Positions 1-8,144 of a stretch of 64,000 nucleotides of DNA are shown in pieces. Origin of the DNA: Pseudomonas frederiksbergensis (GTDB lineage Bacteria; Pseudomonadota; Gammaproteobacteria; Pseudomonadales; Pseudomonadaceae). The translations under genes and the position numbers were made by a program. The notes under the pieces were generated by a model, which saw nothing but the letters and a program-made list of their open reading frames with translations, did no database searches and was not told where the DNA came from. Position 1 is the first letter of the stretch, and every line of letters begins with the position of its first letter. The DNA lies in the NCBI RefSeq assembly GCF_035751725.1, contig NZ_CP142104.1:1550001-1614000 (forward strand), read 5' to 3'.

Positions 1-286
1 CCGGGGCGCGGTCCTCGCCGATGGCGGGAACACACGCCATGCCGTCAAGCCGATGCAAGGCCGCCCGGGCGCAGATTCGCCCGGCGAGGAATTCCGCCTG
101 GCGCTTGGCGACCGAGCGTTGGATGCTCGCCGGCGGTTCGATGGCGCTGTCCGGGAAATCAGTCGCGACGAGCAGCAGCGGATCGAAGCGAGTACTGAGC
201 AGCACTGTATCGGACAGGGCGTCGGGCAGCAGCCAATGATTGTCCAGAGGCGAGCAGCAGGCGGGCAGGGCGGGGATCGGGTTCAT
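1..286 (-). CDS. pcpS: 4'-phosphopantetheinyl transferase, N-terminal part (runs off the left edge)
   Basis: Read on the minus strand from ATG at 286, or from ATG at 295 three codons upstream, the frame stays open to base 1. About 95 residues are visible. They contain a hydrophobic start with a CC pair, an LSTRFDP stretch, then SVAKRQAEFLAGRICARAAL and AIGEDRAP. These match the N-terminal half of EntD/PcpS-type transferases, which move phosphopantetheine from CoA onto acyl and peptidyl carrier proteins in the cytoplasm. The catalytic Asp/Glu motifs lie beyond the window, so activity cannot be judged. No clear ribosome site separates the two starts. The family assignment rests on motif recognition. 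Confidence 0.72.
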   Translation of the reverse strand, partial: MNPIPALPACCSPLDNHWLLPDALSDTVLLSTRFDPLLLVATDFPDSAIEPPASIQRSVAKRQAEFLAGRICARAALHRLDGMACVPAIGEDRAP

Positions 287-361
287 GCCGCGCATTTTGC
301 CGGGTTGGCTGGAGGCTGGGTAGTGGGCCTAGCCTGGTGAATAAAAGAGCGGTTGGTTTTT

Positions 362-389
362 GTGGCGAGGGAGCAAGGTCCCTCGCCAC
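362..389. repeat. REP-like palindrome GTGGCGAGGGA
   Basis: Perfect 11-bp arms (362-372 and 379-389) around a 6-base loop, lying between the 5' end of pcpS and the 3' end of the hydrolase gene. The same GTGGCGAGGGAG core recurs at 13365 and 51670. It may also end transcription from the minus-strand gene upstream, but no T-run follows. Confidence 0.7.
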
Positions 390-423
390 CAAAACAACAT
401 TTTTTCAGCTGAATGAAGTGTTC

Positions 424-1215
424 TCAGCCAAAAATCTTCTTGAAGAACTTCTGCATATCCGCCCACGATTTCTCATCGGCTTCCTTGTTGTAGCCAATGT
501 CTGGCCCGCCATGCTCGCCGTGGCTCAGGCGATCGGCGTCGGGGTTGCTGAAACCGTGCTTGGCGCCGTCGAGGCTGACGAACTCATACTTGGCGCCGGC
601 CTTGTCCATCTCGCTCTTGAAAGCGGTCACGTTGTCTTCGGTGACCATGCTGTCCAGCGCGCCGTGCTCCACCAGGATCTTGGCCTTGACGCTTCCCGGG
701 GTGGCTGGCGTGTTGGTGACCAGGGCACCGTGGAAACTCACCACGCCGGCCAGCGGGACACCTTGGCGCGCGGCGTCCAACACCACCTTGCCGCCGAAGC
801 AATAGCCGATGGCGGCGAGCTTGTCCGGATCGGTCTGGGGTTGTTTCTTCAAGAGGTCCAGCCCGGCCTGGAAGCGCGCGCTGGCCGCCTTGCCGTCCTT
901 GAGCGCTGCCTGCATGAAGGCCAGGGCGTCCTTGGGATGCTCGGTGTTCTTGCCGTCGCCGTACATGTCGATGGCCAGGGCACTGTAGCCCAGGCCGGCA
1001 AGGTCACGGGCGCGACGCTTGGCGTAATCGTTCAGCCCCCACCATTCATGCACCACCACCACGCCCGGGCGCGGGCCCTTGATCGCATCGTCGTAGGCGT
1101 AATAGCCGACCAGCTTCGTGCCGTCGGCGCTGGTGTAGGGAATCTCCTGGGTCTGGATGGCGGCGTGGCTTGCGCCAGTCAAGGCCAGAAGTACAACAGC
1201 AAGCAACCTGCGCAT
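424..1215 (-). CDS. Secreted dienelactone hydrolase family protein
   Basis: 263 residues when started at ATG 1215, which sits behind an AAGGAG ribosome site. An in-frame ATG ten codons upstream has none. Residues 1-18 look like a signal peptide ending SHA, so the enzyme is probably periplasmic. The alpha/beta-hydrolase fold carries the family triad: nucleophile Cys139 in GYCFGG, Asp188 in HGALDS and His220 in AKHGFS. The family hydrolyses lactone or ester bonds, classically dienelactone in chlorocatechol breakdown. No aromatic-degradation genes are adjacent, so the natural substrate is unknown. The gene diverges from oprH, and the PhoP-type repeats between them could influence both. Confidence 0.85.
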   Translation of the reverse strand: MRRLLAVVLLALTGASHAAIQTQEIPYTSADGTKLVGYYAYDDAIKGPRPGVVVVHEWWGLNDYAKRRARDLAGLGYSALAIDMYGDGKNTEHPKDALAFMQAALKDGKAASARFQAGLDLLKKQPQTDPDKLAAIGYCFGGKVVLDAARQGVPLAGVVSFHGALVTNTPATPGSVKAKILVEHGALDSMVTEDNVTAFKSEMDKAGAKYEFVSLDGAKHGFSNPDADRLSHGEHGGPDIGYNKEADEKSWADMQKFFKKIFG

Positions 1216-1259
1216 GATCGATCTCCTTAAAAAAGTGGTGCACACAGACTAGCCGATTC

Positions 1260-1298
1260 GTTCAGCCCAGGTTCAGAGAACGTTCAAGAGGGGTTCAG
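1260..1298 (+). promoter_or_regulatory. Fourfold PhoP-box array upstream of oprH
   Basis: GTTCAG (1260-1265), GTTCAG (1271-1276), GTTCAA (1282-1287) and GTTCAG (1293-1298) start exactly 11 bases apart. Each hexamer is separated by 5 bases, which is the geometry of PhoP boxes. A possible -10 (TATCGT, 1310-1315) lies 11 bases beyond the last hexamer, so PhoP bound there would replace a -35 element. The oprH start codon is at 1359. Confidence 0.75.
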
Positions 1299-1358
1299 GG
1301 AGCAATGGCTATCGTGGCGGCGACTTCACACAACCATCGCTTCAAAAGGAACCTGATC

Positions 1359-1958
1359 ATGACCCATATGAAAACACTGCTGTTGGCCTTCACCGTGTTG
1401 GGTGCCAGCGCCATGGCCCACGCCGATGACAACTTCGCCAGCCTGACCCTCGGCCAGACCAGCGACAAGGTCAAGAAGTCCAGCGCCCTGGACCAGAACC
1501 TGAACAACCCGAACGCCGACGGCGTGATCGGCAAGGACACCACCTATGGCCTGCGCCTCGGCCGGCAGAACGATCAAGGTCGCTACTACGCCACCTATGA
1601 CAACGTGTCGGGCAGTCACAACGGCATCAAGTTGCGCCAGGAAAACCTGCTGGGCAGCTATGACGTGTTCTATCCAGTCACCAGCAGCACCAAACTGTTC
1701 GGGGGTGGGACGGCGGGCCTGACCAAATTGACCCAGGACTCGCCAGGTTTCAGCCGCGACACCGATATCGGCTATGCGGTGGGCTTGCAAGGCGGCGTCC
1801 TGCAACAAATTTCGCAAAACACCTCGGTGGAACTGGGGTACCGTTACCTGCGCAGCAATGCCAGCACTGAAATGAGCCCGCACAATGGCGCCAAGGTCGG
1901 CTCGCTGGACCTGACCAGCAGCGCCCAGACCTACCTGTCGGCGAACTACACGTTCTAG
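1359..1958 (+). CDS. oprH: Outer membrane protein H (PhoP-regulated beta-barrel)
   Basis: 199 residues from ATG 1359, behind an AAAGGAA ribosome site. An in-frame ATG at 1305 would translate the promoter and is rejected. A signal peptide ends MAHA. The mature chain alternates polar and apolar strands and ends in aromatic YTF, as outer-membrane barrels do. Stretches such as GRYYATYDN, KLRQENLLGSYD and GYRYLRSNASTEM correspond closely to P. aeruginosa OprH. OprH is a small eight-stranded barrel that binds lipopolysaccharide and stabilises it when divalent cations are scarce. It lies directly upstream of phoP-phoQ, as in P. aeruginosa. Confidence 0.9.
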   Translation: MTHMKTLLLAFTVLGASAMAHADDNFASLTLGQTSDKVKKSSALDQNLNNPNADGVIGKDTTYGLRLGRQNDQGRYYATYDNVSGSHNGIKLRQENLLGSYDVFYPVTSSTKLFGGGTAGLTKLTQDSPGFSRDTDIGYAVGLQGGVLQQISQNTSVELGYRYLRSNASTEMSPHNGAKVGSLDLTSSAQTYLSANYTF

Positions 1959-2051
1959 CTGGCAGGAGATGGAAACGTGCAGCCGGGTCGGCCCAAGACG
2001 ATCCGGCGCCTTGTTTGACATGGCTGTTCTGAATCGCCTGGGAGAGGCCCC

Positions 2052-2729
2052 ATGAAACTATTGGTTGTCGAAGACGAAGCGCTGTTGCGTCATCACCTGC
2101 AAACCCGTCTCACCGACAGCGGGCATGTGGTGCAGGCCGTGGCCAATGCCGAAGAAGCCTTGTACCAGGTCCGCGAATTCAATCATGACCTGGCGGTGAT
2201 CGACCTGGGCCTGCCGGGCATCAGCGGCCTGGAACTGATTCGCCGCCTGCGCTCACAGGACAAGTCCTTCCCGATCCTGATCCTGACCGCCCGCGGCAAT
2301 TGGCAGGACAAGGTCGAAGGCCTTGCCGCCGGGGCCGACGACTACCTGGTCAAGCCTTTCCAGTTCGAAGAGCTGGAGGCGCGGCTCAACGCCCTGCTGC
2401 GTCGCTCCAGCGGTTTCACCCAGTCGACCATCGTCGCCGGTCCGTTGCAGCTGGACCTCAACCGCAAGCAGGCGTCCCTCGACGAAGAGCCGCTGGCGCT
2501 GACGGCCTACGAGTACCGCATCCTGGAATACCTGATGCGCCATCACCAGCAAGTGGTTGCCAAGGACCGCTTGATGGAGCAGCTGTACCCGGATGACGAC
2601 GAGCGCGATCCCAATGTCATCGAAGTACTGGTCGGACGCCTGCGCCGCAAACTCGAAGCCCCGGCCGGCTTCAAGCCGATCGACACCGTGCGGGGCCTGG
2701 GTTACCTGTTCAACGAGCGCTGCCAGTGA
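2052..2729 (+). CDS. phoP: Response regulator PhoP
   Basis: 225 residues, OmpR/PhoB class. The N-terminal receiver carries acidic residues near 8-9, the phospho-acceptor Asp near 51 in AVIDLGLPG, Thr in LILTARG and Lys in YLVKPF. The C-terminal half (about 125-222) is a winged helix with VLVGRLRRKLEAP in the recognition helix. A GGGAGAGG ribosome site precedes the ATG. The gene follows oprH and overlaps phoQ by four bases (GTGA), so sensor and regulator are translationally coupled. In Pseudomonas, PhoP activates its own operon at low Mg2+ and contributes to cationic-peptide resistance. The repeats at 1260-1298 are its expected target. Confidence 0.92.
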   Translation: MKLLVVEDEALLRHHLQTRLTDSGHVVQAVANAEEALYQVREFNHDLAVIDLGLPGISGLELIRRLRSQDKSFPILILTARGNWQDKVEGLAAGADDYLVKPFQFEELEARLNALLRRSSGFTQSTIVAGPLQLDLNRKQASLDEEPLALTAYEYRILEYLMRHHQQVVAKDRLMEQLYPDDDERDPNVIEVLVGRLRRKLEAPAGFKPIDTVRGLGYLFNERCQ

Positions 2730-4072
2730 TCCGTTCGCTTCGACTGCGCTTGATGCTGGCCGCCATGACCCTGGCGGTGCTGTTCATGCTGGCGTTGTTG
2801 CCGGCGATGCAAGGGGCGTTCAGCCTGGCCTTGCAGGAATCCATCGAGCAGCGCCTGGCCTCGGATGTGACCACGCTGATATCCGCCGCCCGGGTGGAAA
2901 ACAATCGACTGAAGATGCCGGCGCAGTTGCCGGACGAGCGATACAACCTCGCCGACGCGCGCCTGCTGGGCTACATCTATGACCGGGAGGGACGGTTGGT
3001 CTGGCGGTCGAAGGCGACCCAGGAAGAGCGCATCAATTACTCGCCGCGTTATGACGGGCAGGGCAACCAGTTCGCTCGTATCCGCGAGGACAACGGCCAG
3101 GAATTCTTCGTCTATGACGTCGAGGTCAAGCTGCTGGGCGGCCAGAGCGCGGCGTTCAGTATCGTTACCCTGCAGCCGGTGCGCGATTATGAAATCACCT
3201 TGCAAGGGCTGCGGGACAATCTTTACCTGGGGTTCGGCGCTGCCCTGTTGGTATTGCTGGCGCTGTTGTGGATCGGCCTGACCTGGGGCTTGCGCGCCTT
3301 GCGACGCCTGAGCCAGGAGTTGGATGAAATCGAAGCCGGCACCCGCGAAAGCCTCAGCACCGCCCACCCCCGCGAGCTGTTGCGCCTGACCGGCTCCCTC
3401 AACCGCCTGCTGCACAGCGAGCGCGAGCAGCGCAGCCGTTATCGAGACTCCCTCGATGACCTGGCCCACAGCTTGAAAACCCCCCTGGCGGTACTGCAAG
3501 GCGTCAGCGAAGACATGGCCCGGCGGCCGCAGGATCGTGGTCAGGCTTGGGTGCTGCAAACCCAGATCGAACGCATGAGCCAGCAGATCGGCTATCAGTT
3601 GCAGCGCGCCAGCCTGCGTAAAAGCGGCCTGGTGCGCCACCAGGTGCCCCTGCGCCCGGTCCTGCAAAGCCTGTGCGACACCCTCGACAAGGTCTATCGG
3701 GACAAACGCGTGCAGGTCGAATTCGATTTGCCGGAGCATTGCCAGGTGCCAATCGAACAAGGCGCGCTGCTGGAAATGCTCGGCAACCTCTTGGAGAACG
3801 CCTACCGGCTATGCCTGGGGGAAGTCCGGGTCAGCCTGCAGGAGGTCCTCGGCGGTACGGAACTGAGCGTCGAGGACGATGGACCGGGCGTGCCGCCGGA
3901 CCAGCGTGCGCGGATTCTCCAGCGAGGCGAAAGGCTGGATCGCCAGCATCCGGGGCAGGGGATCGGGTTGGCGGTGGTCAAGGACATCATCGAAAGCTAC
4001 GGCGCGCGGTTGACCCTGGGGGATTCGGAATTGGGCGGGGCGGCGTTCCGGATTCATTTTCCGGTGGTTTGA
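2726..4072 (+). CDS. phoQ: Sensor histidine kinase PhoQ
   Basis: 448 residues from GTG 2726, overlapping the phoP stop. The first transmembrane helix is near residues 7-30, a periplasmic sensor spans about 31-167, and the second helix is near 168-192. The dimerisation box has phospho-acceptor His248 (DLAHSLKTPL). The ATPase domain shows an N-box (NLLENA), VEDDGPGV and GQGIGLAVV. The family senses Mg2+, Ca2+ and cationic peptides in the periplasm and controls PhoP phosphorylation. The short cytoplasmic link between helix 2 and the His box fits a HAMP region. Assignment as PhoQ rests mainly on its place in oprH-phoP-phoQ. Confidence 0.9.
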   Translation: MIRSLRLRLMLAAMTLAVLFMLALLPAMQGAFSLALQESIEQRLASDVTTLISAARVENNRLKMPAQLPDERYNLADARLLGYIYDREGRLVWRSKATQEERINYSPRYDGQGNQFARIREDNGQEFFVYDVEVKLLGGQSAAFSIVTLQPVRDYEITLQGLRDNLYLGFGAALLVLLALLWIGLTWGLRALRRLSQELDEIEAGTRESLSTAHPRELLRLTGSLNRLLHSEREQRSRYRDSLDDLAHSLKTPLAVLQGVSEDMARRPQDRGQAWVLQTQIERMSQQIGYQLQRASLRKSGLVRHQVPLRPVLQSLCDTLDKVYRDKRVQVEFDLPEHCQVPIEQGALLEMLGNLLENAYRLCLGEVRVSLQEVLGGTELSVEDDGPGVPPDQRARILQRGERLDRQHPGQGIGLAVVKDIIESYGARLTLGDSELGGAAFRIHFPVV

Positions 4073-4105
4073 TTGGAATATTCTCGGTGTGTTCGAGGGA
4101 ACCGC

Positions 4106-5104
4106 TCAGTTTTCCTGCTCCCGATAAGCCCCGGGCGTCAACCCCGTCCACTTCTTGAACGCCCGATGAAACGCCGATGGCTCGGAGAACCCCAACTGCT
4201 CGGCAATCTGCTGCAACGACAGGTCCGCGCGCCCCAAATGGTAGATGGCGATATCCCGCCGCAACTGATCCTTGAGCTCCTGGAAGCTGGTGCCTTCTTC
4301 GCGAAGATGCCGGCGCAGCGTCTGGGCGCTGGTATGCAGATGCGCGGCGACGGTGTCCAGGTCGGGCCAGCGCGCCGTGTCGCGGCTGAGCAGGCGACGC
4401 AGTTGACTGGTCAGGCTGTGGCCGTCGTCCGGGCGCGACAGCAGGTCGGCGGGGGAGCGTTCGAGGAAATACTTCAGGGTTCGCTCGTCCTGCAGCAACG
4501 GCATTTCCAAGTAGCGGCCATGGAACAACACGCTGCTGCGGGGGGCCTCGAATACCAGTGGGCAGGGGAACAGTAGATCGTATTCCGCGCCATGGCTGGG
4601 CCTGGCATAGCTGAAGGTCGCCTGTTCAAGGCCGATCCGCTGGCCGATCAGCCAACTGCCGAGGCGATGCCAGATGACCAGCAGGCTTTCAGCCAGGAAG
4701 TGATCGGGGTCGCGCAGCGTCGACTCGTCCAGGCTTAACCGTACCCGGTCGCCTTCGGTTTCCAGCGTCAGGCTCGGCGCATCGGGAAACAGGCTGTAGA
4801 ACAACAAGCCCCGCTGCAGGGCTTTGCCCAGGGTCCGACAGTGAATCAACGTGTGACACATCATGGCAAACGTCCCGGGTTTACTCGGTGCCTGGCCAAA
4901 TCCCAGGAACTCGTCGCCCAGATCCGCCCATAGCGCTTGCAACAGGCGGGCGAACTGCTCCGGGGCGATTCGCGCTCGCGGTTCATCGAGCAGTTCCTGG
5001 CTGATGCCCAATCGTTGCAGCAAGGGAAGGTAGTCAAACCCTTCCCGGCGCGCCCCGCCCAGGGCTGCGCGGGCGAAGTGGCTGGCAATGGTGCGTTGGC
5101 GCAT
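4106..5104 (-). CDS. AraC-family transcriptional regulator
   Basis: 332 residues. Residues about 20-210 form the arabinose-binding-like sensor domain found in the OruR/ArgR-like subgroup. Residues about 235-330 hold two helix-turn-helix motifs, with AAHLHTSAQTLRRHLREEG in the first and QIAEQLGFSEPSAFHRAFKK, the AraC signature, in the second. The gene diverges from dctA across a 331-base intergenic region and converges on phoQ with a 33-base gap. It could respond to a small molecule and act on dctA or on an unlinked target, but dctA itself has a sigma-54 promoter, which AraC proteins do not normally activate. The inducer is unknown. Confidence 0.85.
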   Translation of the reverse strand: MRQRTIASHFARAALGGARREGFDYLPLLQRLGISQELLDEPRARIAPEQFARLLQALWADLGDEFLGFGQAPSKPGTFAMMCHTLIHCRTLGKALQRGLLFYSLFPDAPSLTLETEGDRVRLSLDESTLRDPDHFLAESLLVIWHRLGSWLIGQRIGLEQATFSYARPSHGAEYDLLFPCPLVFEAPRSSVLFHGRYLEMPLLQDERTLKYFLERSPADLLSRPDDGHSLTSQLRRLLSRDTARWPDLDTVAAHLHTSAQTLRRHLREEGTSFQELKDQLRRDIAIYHLGRADLSLQQIAEQLGFSEPSAFHRAFKKWTGLTPGAYREQEN

Positions 5105-5159
5105 GGCTCAAATCCGTCCGTTAAGCGGGCGATGGTAGCAGGGCGTCCGAGCCGGGCAA

Positions 5160-5214
5160 GGCGGATATCCGCCAAATCCAGGAGTGAGAAACCGCGTCTT
5201 GGCGGATATCCGCC
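5160..5214. promoter_or_regulatory. Two identical 14-bp palindromes, probable enhancer (UAS) of dctA
   Basis: GGCGGATATCCGCC occurs at 5160-5173 and again at 5201-5214. Both are perfect palindromes, and their centres are 41 bases apart, about four helical turns. They lie roughly 110 and 150 bases upstream of the start site predicted from the sigma-54 promoter at 5293. That is where tandem activator sites sit in sigma-54 systems, and tandem DctD sites are known upstream of rhizobial dctA. The divergent AraC gene starts 56 bases away, so control by that protein is an alternative. Confidence 0.65.
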
Positions 5215-5292
5215 ATCCTTCGCCACCTGTTTAATCGACGATGAATAAACAAAAGCGTGATGCGACGCGGGTTGTAGGGCATTTCTGAAAAA

Positions 5293-5308
5293 TGGCACGG
5301 GCCTTGCG
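5293..5308 (+). promoter_or_regulatory. Sigma-54 promoter of dctA
   Basis: TGGCACGGGCCTTGCG matches the -24/-12 consensus, with GG at 5294-5295 and GC at 5306-5307 separated by exactly ten bases. It predicts a start near 5319 and a leader of about 117 bases before dctA. Sigma-54 dependence through DctB/DctD is known for dctA in Pseudomonas and Rhizobium. Confidence 0.85.
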
Positions 5309-5435
5309 ATGCCCTGTGCAGGTCTGCCGCGTGCAGCCGACAAAACAAATCCCTCCAGTGCAGGAGGGTTCGCAATTGAGGTGTCGTGGACAACAGGTGG
5401 ATGTTGTCACACGGGACTTTTGAGGAAAGTTTGCC

Positions 5436-6767
5436 ATGACGACTCGTCAGCCCCTGTACAAATCCCTGTATTTCCAGGTGATCGTAGCCATTGCCATCGG
5501 CATTTTGCTCGGCCACTTCTACCCGCAGACCGGCGTTGCCCTCAAGCCGTTCGGTGACGGGTTCATCAAATTGATCAAAATGGTCATCGCCCCGATCATT
5601 TTCTGTACCGTCGTCAGCGGCATCGGCGGCATGCAGAACATGAAGTCGGTGGGCAAGACCGGCGGCTATGCGCTGCTGTACTTCGAAATCGTTTCCACCA
5701 TCGCCCTGCTGATCGGCCTGGTCGTGGTCAACGTCGTGCAACCGGGCGCCGGCATGCACATCGACGTGTCGACCCTGGACACCAGCAAGATCGCCGGTTT
5801 CATCAGTGCCAGTAAAGACCAGAGCATCATCGCCTTCATCCTCAACGTGATCCCGAACACCATCGTGGGTGCGTTCGCCAACGGCGACATCCTGCAAGTG
5901 CTGATGTTCTCGGTGCTCTTCGGTTTCGCCCTGCATCGCCTGGGTTCGTACGGCAAACCGGTGCTGGATTTCATCGACCGTTTCGCCCACGTGATGTTCA
6001 TCATCATCAACATGATCATGAAGCTGGCCCCGATCGGTGCGTTCGGTGCCATGGCCTTTACCATCGGCGCCTACGGTGTCGGTTCGCTGGTGCAACTGGG
6101 CCAGCTGATGATCTGTTTCTACATCACTTGCGTAGTGTTCGTGCTGGTGGTGCTGGGCGCCATCTGCCGCGCCCATGGCTTCAGCGTGGTCAAGCTGATT
6201 CGCTACATCCGTGAAGAGCTGCTGATCGTGCTGGGTACTTCTTCTTCTGAATCGGCGCTGCCACGCATGCTGATCAAGATGGAGCGCCTGGGCGCCAAGA
6301 AGTCCGTGGTGGGCCTGGTCATCCCGACTGGCTACTCGTTCAACCTCGACGGTACTTCGATCTACCTGACCATGGCCGCGGTGTTCATCGCCCAGGCCAC
6401 CGACACCCCGATGGACCTGACTCACCAGATCACCCTGTTGCTGGTACTGCTGCTGTCGTCCAAGGGGGCCGCCGGCGTAACCGGTAGCGGCTTCATCGTG
6501 CTGGCGGCCACGCTGTCGGCCGTGGGCACCTTGCCGGTTGCCGGCCTGGCGTTGATCCTGGGTATCGACCGCTTCATGTCCGAAGCCCGCGCCCTGACCA
6601 ACCTGGTGGGTAATGCCGTCGCCACGATCGTGGTTGCCAAGTGGGTCAAGGAGCTGGACGAAGACCAGTTGCAGACCGAACTGGCTTCCGGTGGTCGCGG
6701 TATCTCCGACGTGCGCGAAGACGACGACGCGGTTGCCGCGCCAGAAAGCGCTCTGCCAACCAAGTAA
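5436..6767 (+). CDS. dctA: C4-dicarboxylate:cation symporter DctA
   Basis: 443 residues of the DAACS family, closely resembling E. coli DctA along the whole length ([20 protein letters not shown] at the start). DctA imports succinate, fumarate and malate across the inner membrane using the cation gradient. Visible family elements are the serine-rich hairpin [13 protein letters not shown], the substrate-site stretch [13 protein letters not shown], and the [12 protein letters not shown] loop. About eight membrane helices are expected. GAGGAAAG precedes the ATG. Expression should depend on sigma-54 and the paired palindromes upstream. Transcription ends at the strong hairpin at 6783. The hydrophilic tail after about residue 410 is acidic. 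Confidence 0.95.
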   Translation: MTTRQPLYKSLYFQVIVAIAIGILLGHFYPQTGVALKPFGDGFIKLIKMVIAPIIFCTVVSGIGGMQNMKSVGKTGGYALLYFEIVSTIALLIGLVVVNVVQPGAGMHIDVSTLDTSKIAGFISASKDQSIIAFILNVIPNTIVGAFANGDILQVLMFSVLFGFALHRLGSYGKPVLDFIDRFAHVMFIIINMIMKLAPIGAFGAMAFTIGAYGVGSLVQLGQLMICFYITCVVFVLVVLGAICRAHGFSVVKLIRYIREELLIVLGTSSSESALPRMLIKMERLGAKKSVVGLVIPTGYSFNLDGTSIYLTMAAVFIAQATDTPMDLTHQITLLLVLLLSSKGAAGVTGSGFIVLAATLSAVGTLPVAGLALILGIDRFMSEARALTNLVGNAVATIVVAKWVKELDEDQLQTELASGGRGISDVREDDDAVAAPESALPTK

Positions 6768-6782
6768 GCTTCAGCCTGCAAT

Positions 6783-6808
6783 AAAAAACCCGCTTCGGCG
6801 GGTTTTTT
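6783..6808 (+). terminator. Rho-independent terminator of dctA
   Basis: AAAAAACCCGC, a TTCG tetraloop, then GCGGGTTTTTT: an 11-bp perfect stem with a T-run, 16 bases after the dctA stop codon. The A-tract on the other side would let it work in both directions. Confidence 0.95.
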
Positions 6809-6936
6809 AGTGGGCGCAATCTGGATGAAGAGGCTTCGCCATGAGCGGATTTGTCAGCCCGAACGACCCCCCTGGTGATTGCTCCGTCGCCAGCCGCTGC
6901 CTAGGCTTGGATGCATATCAAGGCGGAGATCTTTCC

Positions 6937-8118
6937 ATGCAAGGTCCACTGGCATCGCTCAAGGTACTGGATTTTTCGACCCTGCTGCCGGGGCCGTTCG
7001 CCTCGCTGTTGCTGGCGGACATGGGGGCCGAGGTGCTGCGGGTCGAATCGCCAGACCGTCCGGATCTGCTGCGGATCCTGCCGCCCCATGACCAGGGCGT
7101 CTCAGCCAGCCATGCGTATCTCAACCGCAACAAGCGCAGCCTGGCCCTGGACCTCAAGCAACCAGAGGCGCTGGAAATCATCAGGCAGCTACTGAACGAC
7201 CATGACATCGTCCTGGAACAGTTCCGCCCCGGCGTGATGGAGCGGTTGGGCTTGGGCTATGAAGCCTTGAAGGCGATCAATCCGAGGCTGATTTATGTCT
7301 CGATTACCGGCTACGGCCAGACCGGTCCCTACAAGGCGCGCGCCGGCCACGATATCAATTACCTGGCCCTGGCGGGTTTGGCGAGCCACACCGGCCGTGC
7401 CGGCAGCGGCCCGTTGCCGCTGGGGATCCAGGCGGCGGACATCGCTGGCGGTTCATTGCACGGGGTGATCGGGCTGTTGGCGGCGGTGATCGCCCGTCAG
7501 CAGACTGGGTTGGGCCAGCACCTGGATGTGAGCATGACCGACTGCGCATTCAGCCTCAACGCACTGGCCGGCGCCGGTTACCTGGCTTGCGGTATGACGC
7601 CTGGGTGGGAAAACCATGTGCTCAACGGCGGCAGCTTCTATGACTATTACCGCAGCCGTGATGGTCGGTGGATGGCGGTGGGCAGCCTGGAGCCGGCGTT
7701 CATGCAGGCGCTCTGCGCGGCGTTTGGGCGACCGGAGCTGGCGGGCCAGGGGCTTTCGCCCAAGCCTGAACAGCAACACGCCCTCAAGCTGGCTCTGCAA
7801 GCCGAGTTCGAAAAACATGATTTTGCCGAGTTGTGCAGCATGTTTGCCGGAATTGATGCCTGCGTCGAGCCGGTGCTGGGGCTGGACGAGGCGCTTGAGC
7901 ATCCCCAGTTGAAGGCTCGGGAACTGGTCACGCAAGTGCCCCGTGGCGATGGCTCGCGACAGCCGCAGATCGCCTGTCCATTGAAGTTTTCCGAAGGGCT
8001 GCCCGAGCCGCGGCATATCGGCGCGAGCTTGGGGGCGCATACGGACCAGGTGCTGGGGGAGTTGGGGTTCAGTGATGAGCGGATTGCCCAGTTGCGCGAT
8101 GGCAATGTGATTTTGTAA
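6937..8118 (+). CDS. CaiB/BaiF CoA-transferase family protein, alpha-methylacyl-CoA racemase-like
   Basis: 393 residues from ATG 6937, behind GGCGGAG. The in-frame ATG at 6841 has no ribosome site and adds unrelated residues. Family III CoA-transferase signs are the start LKVLDFSTLLPGPFASLLLA, the nucleotide-binding ADMGAEVLRVE, and DLKQPEALE. AGHDINYLALAG is the His-containing motif of alpha-methylacyl-CoA racemases, so epimerising 2-methyl-branched acyl-CoAs is as likely as moving CoA between carboxylates. The classical CoA-transferase Asp position cannot be fixed without alignment. The gene stands alone, since dctA has its own terminator upstream. The substrate is unknown. Confidence 0.82.
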   Translation: MQGPLASLKVLDFSTLLPGPFASLLLADMGAEVLRVESPDRPDLLRILPPHDQGVSASHAYLNRNKRSLALDLKQPEALEIIRQLLNDHDIVLEQFRPGVMERLGLGYEALKAINPRLIYVSITGYGQTGPYKARAGHDINYLALAGLASHTGRAGSGPLPLGIQAADIAGGSLHGVIGLLAAVIARQQTGLGQHLDVSMTDCAFSLNALAGAGYLACGMTPGWENHVLNGGSFYDYYRSRDGRWMAVGSLEPAFMQALCAAFGRPELAGQGLSPKPEQQHALKLALQAEFEKHDFAELCSMFAGIDACVEPVLGLDEALEHPQLKARELVTQVPRGDGSRQPQIACPLKFSEGLPEPRHIGASLGAHTDQVLGELGFSDERIAQLRDGNVIL

Positions 8119-8144
8119 GGCCAGCCCAGACATCCAAAAGCCTG

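Noticed and set aside
5121..6425. 434-codon open frame opposite dctA
   Set aside because: Antisense to a strongly conserved transporter. His/Asp-rich composition is a frame shadow of GC-rich third positions.
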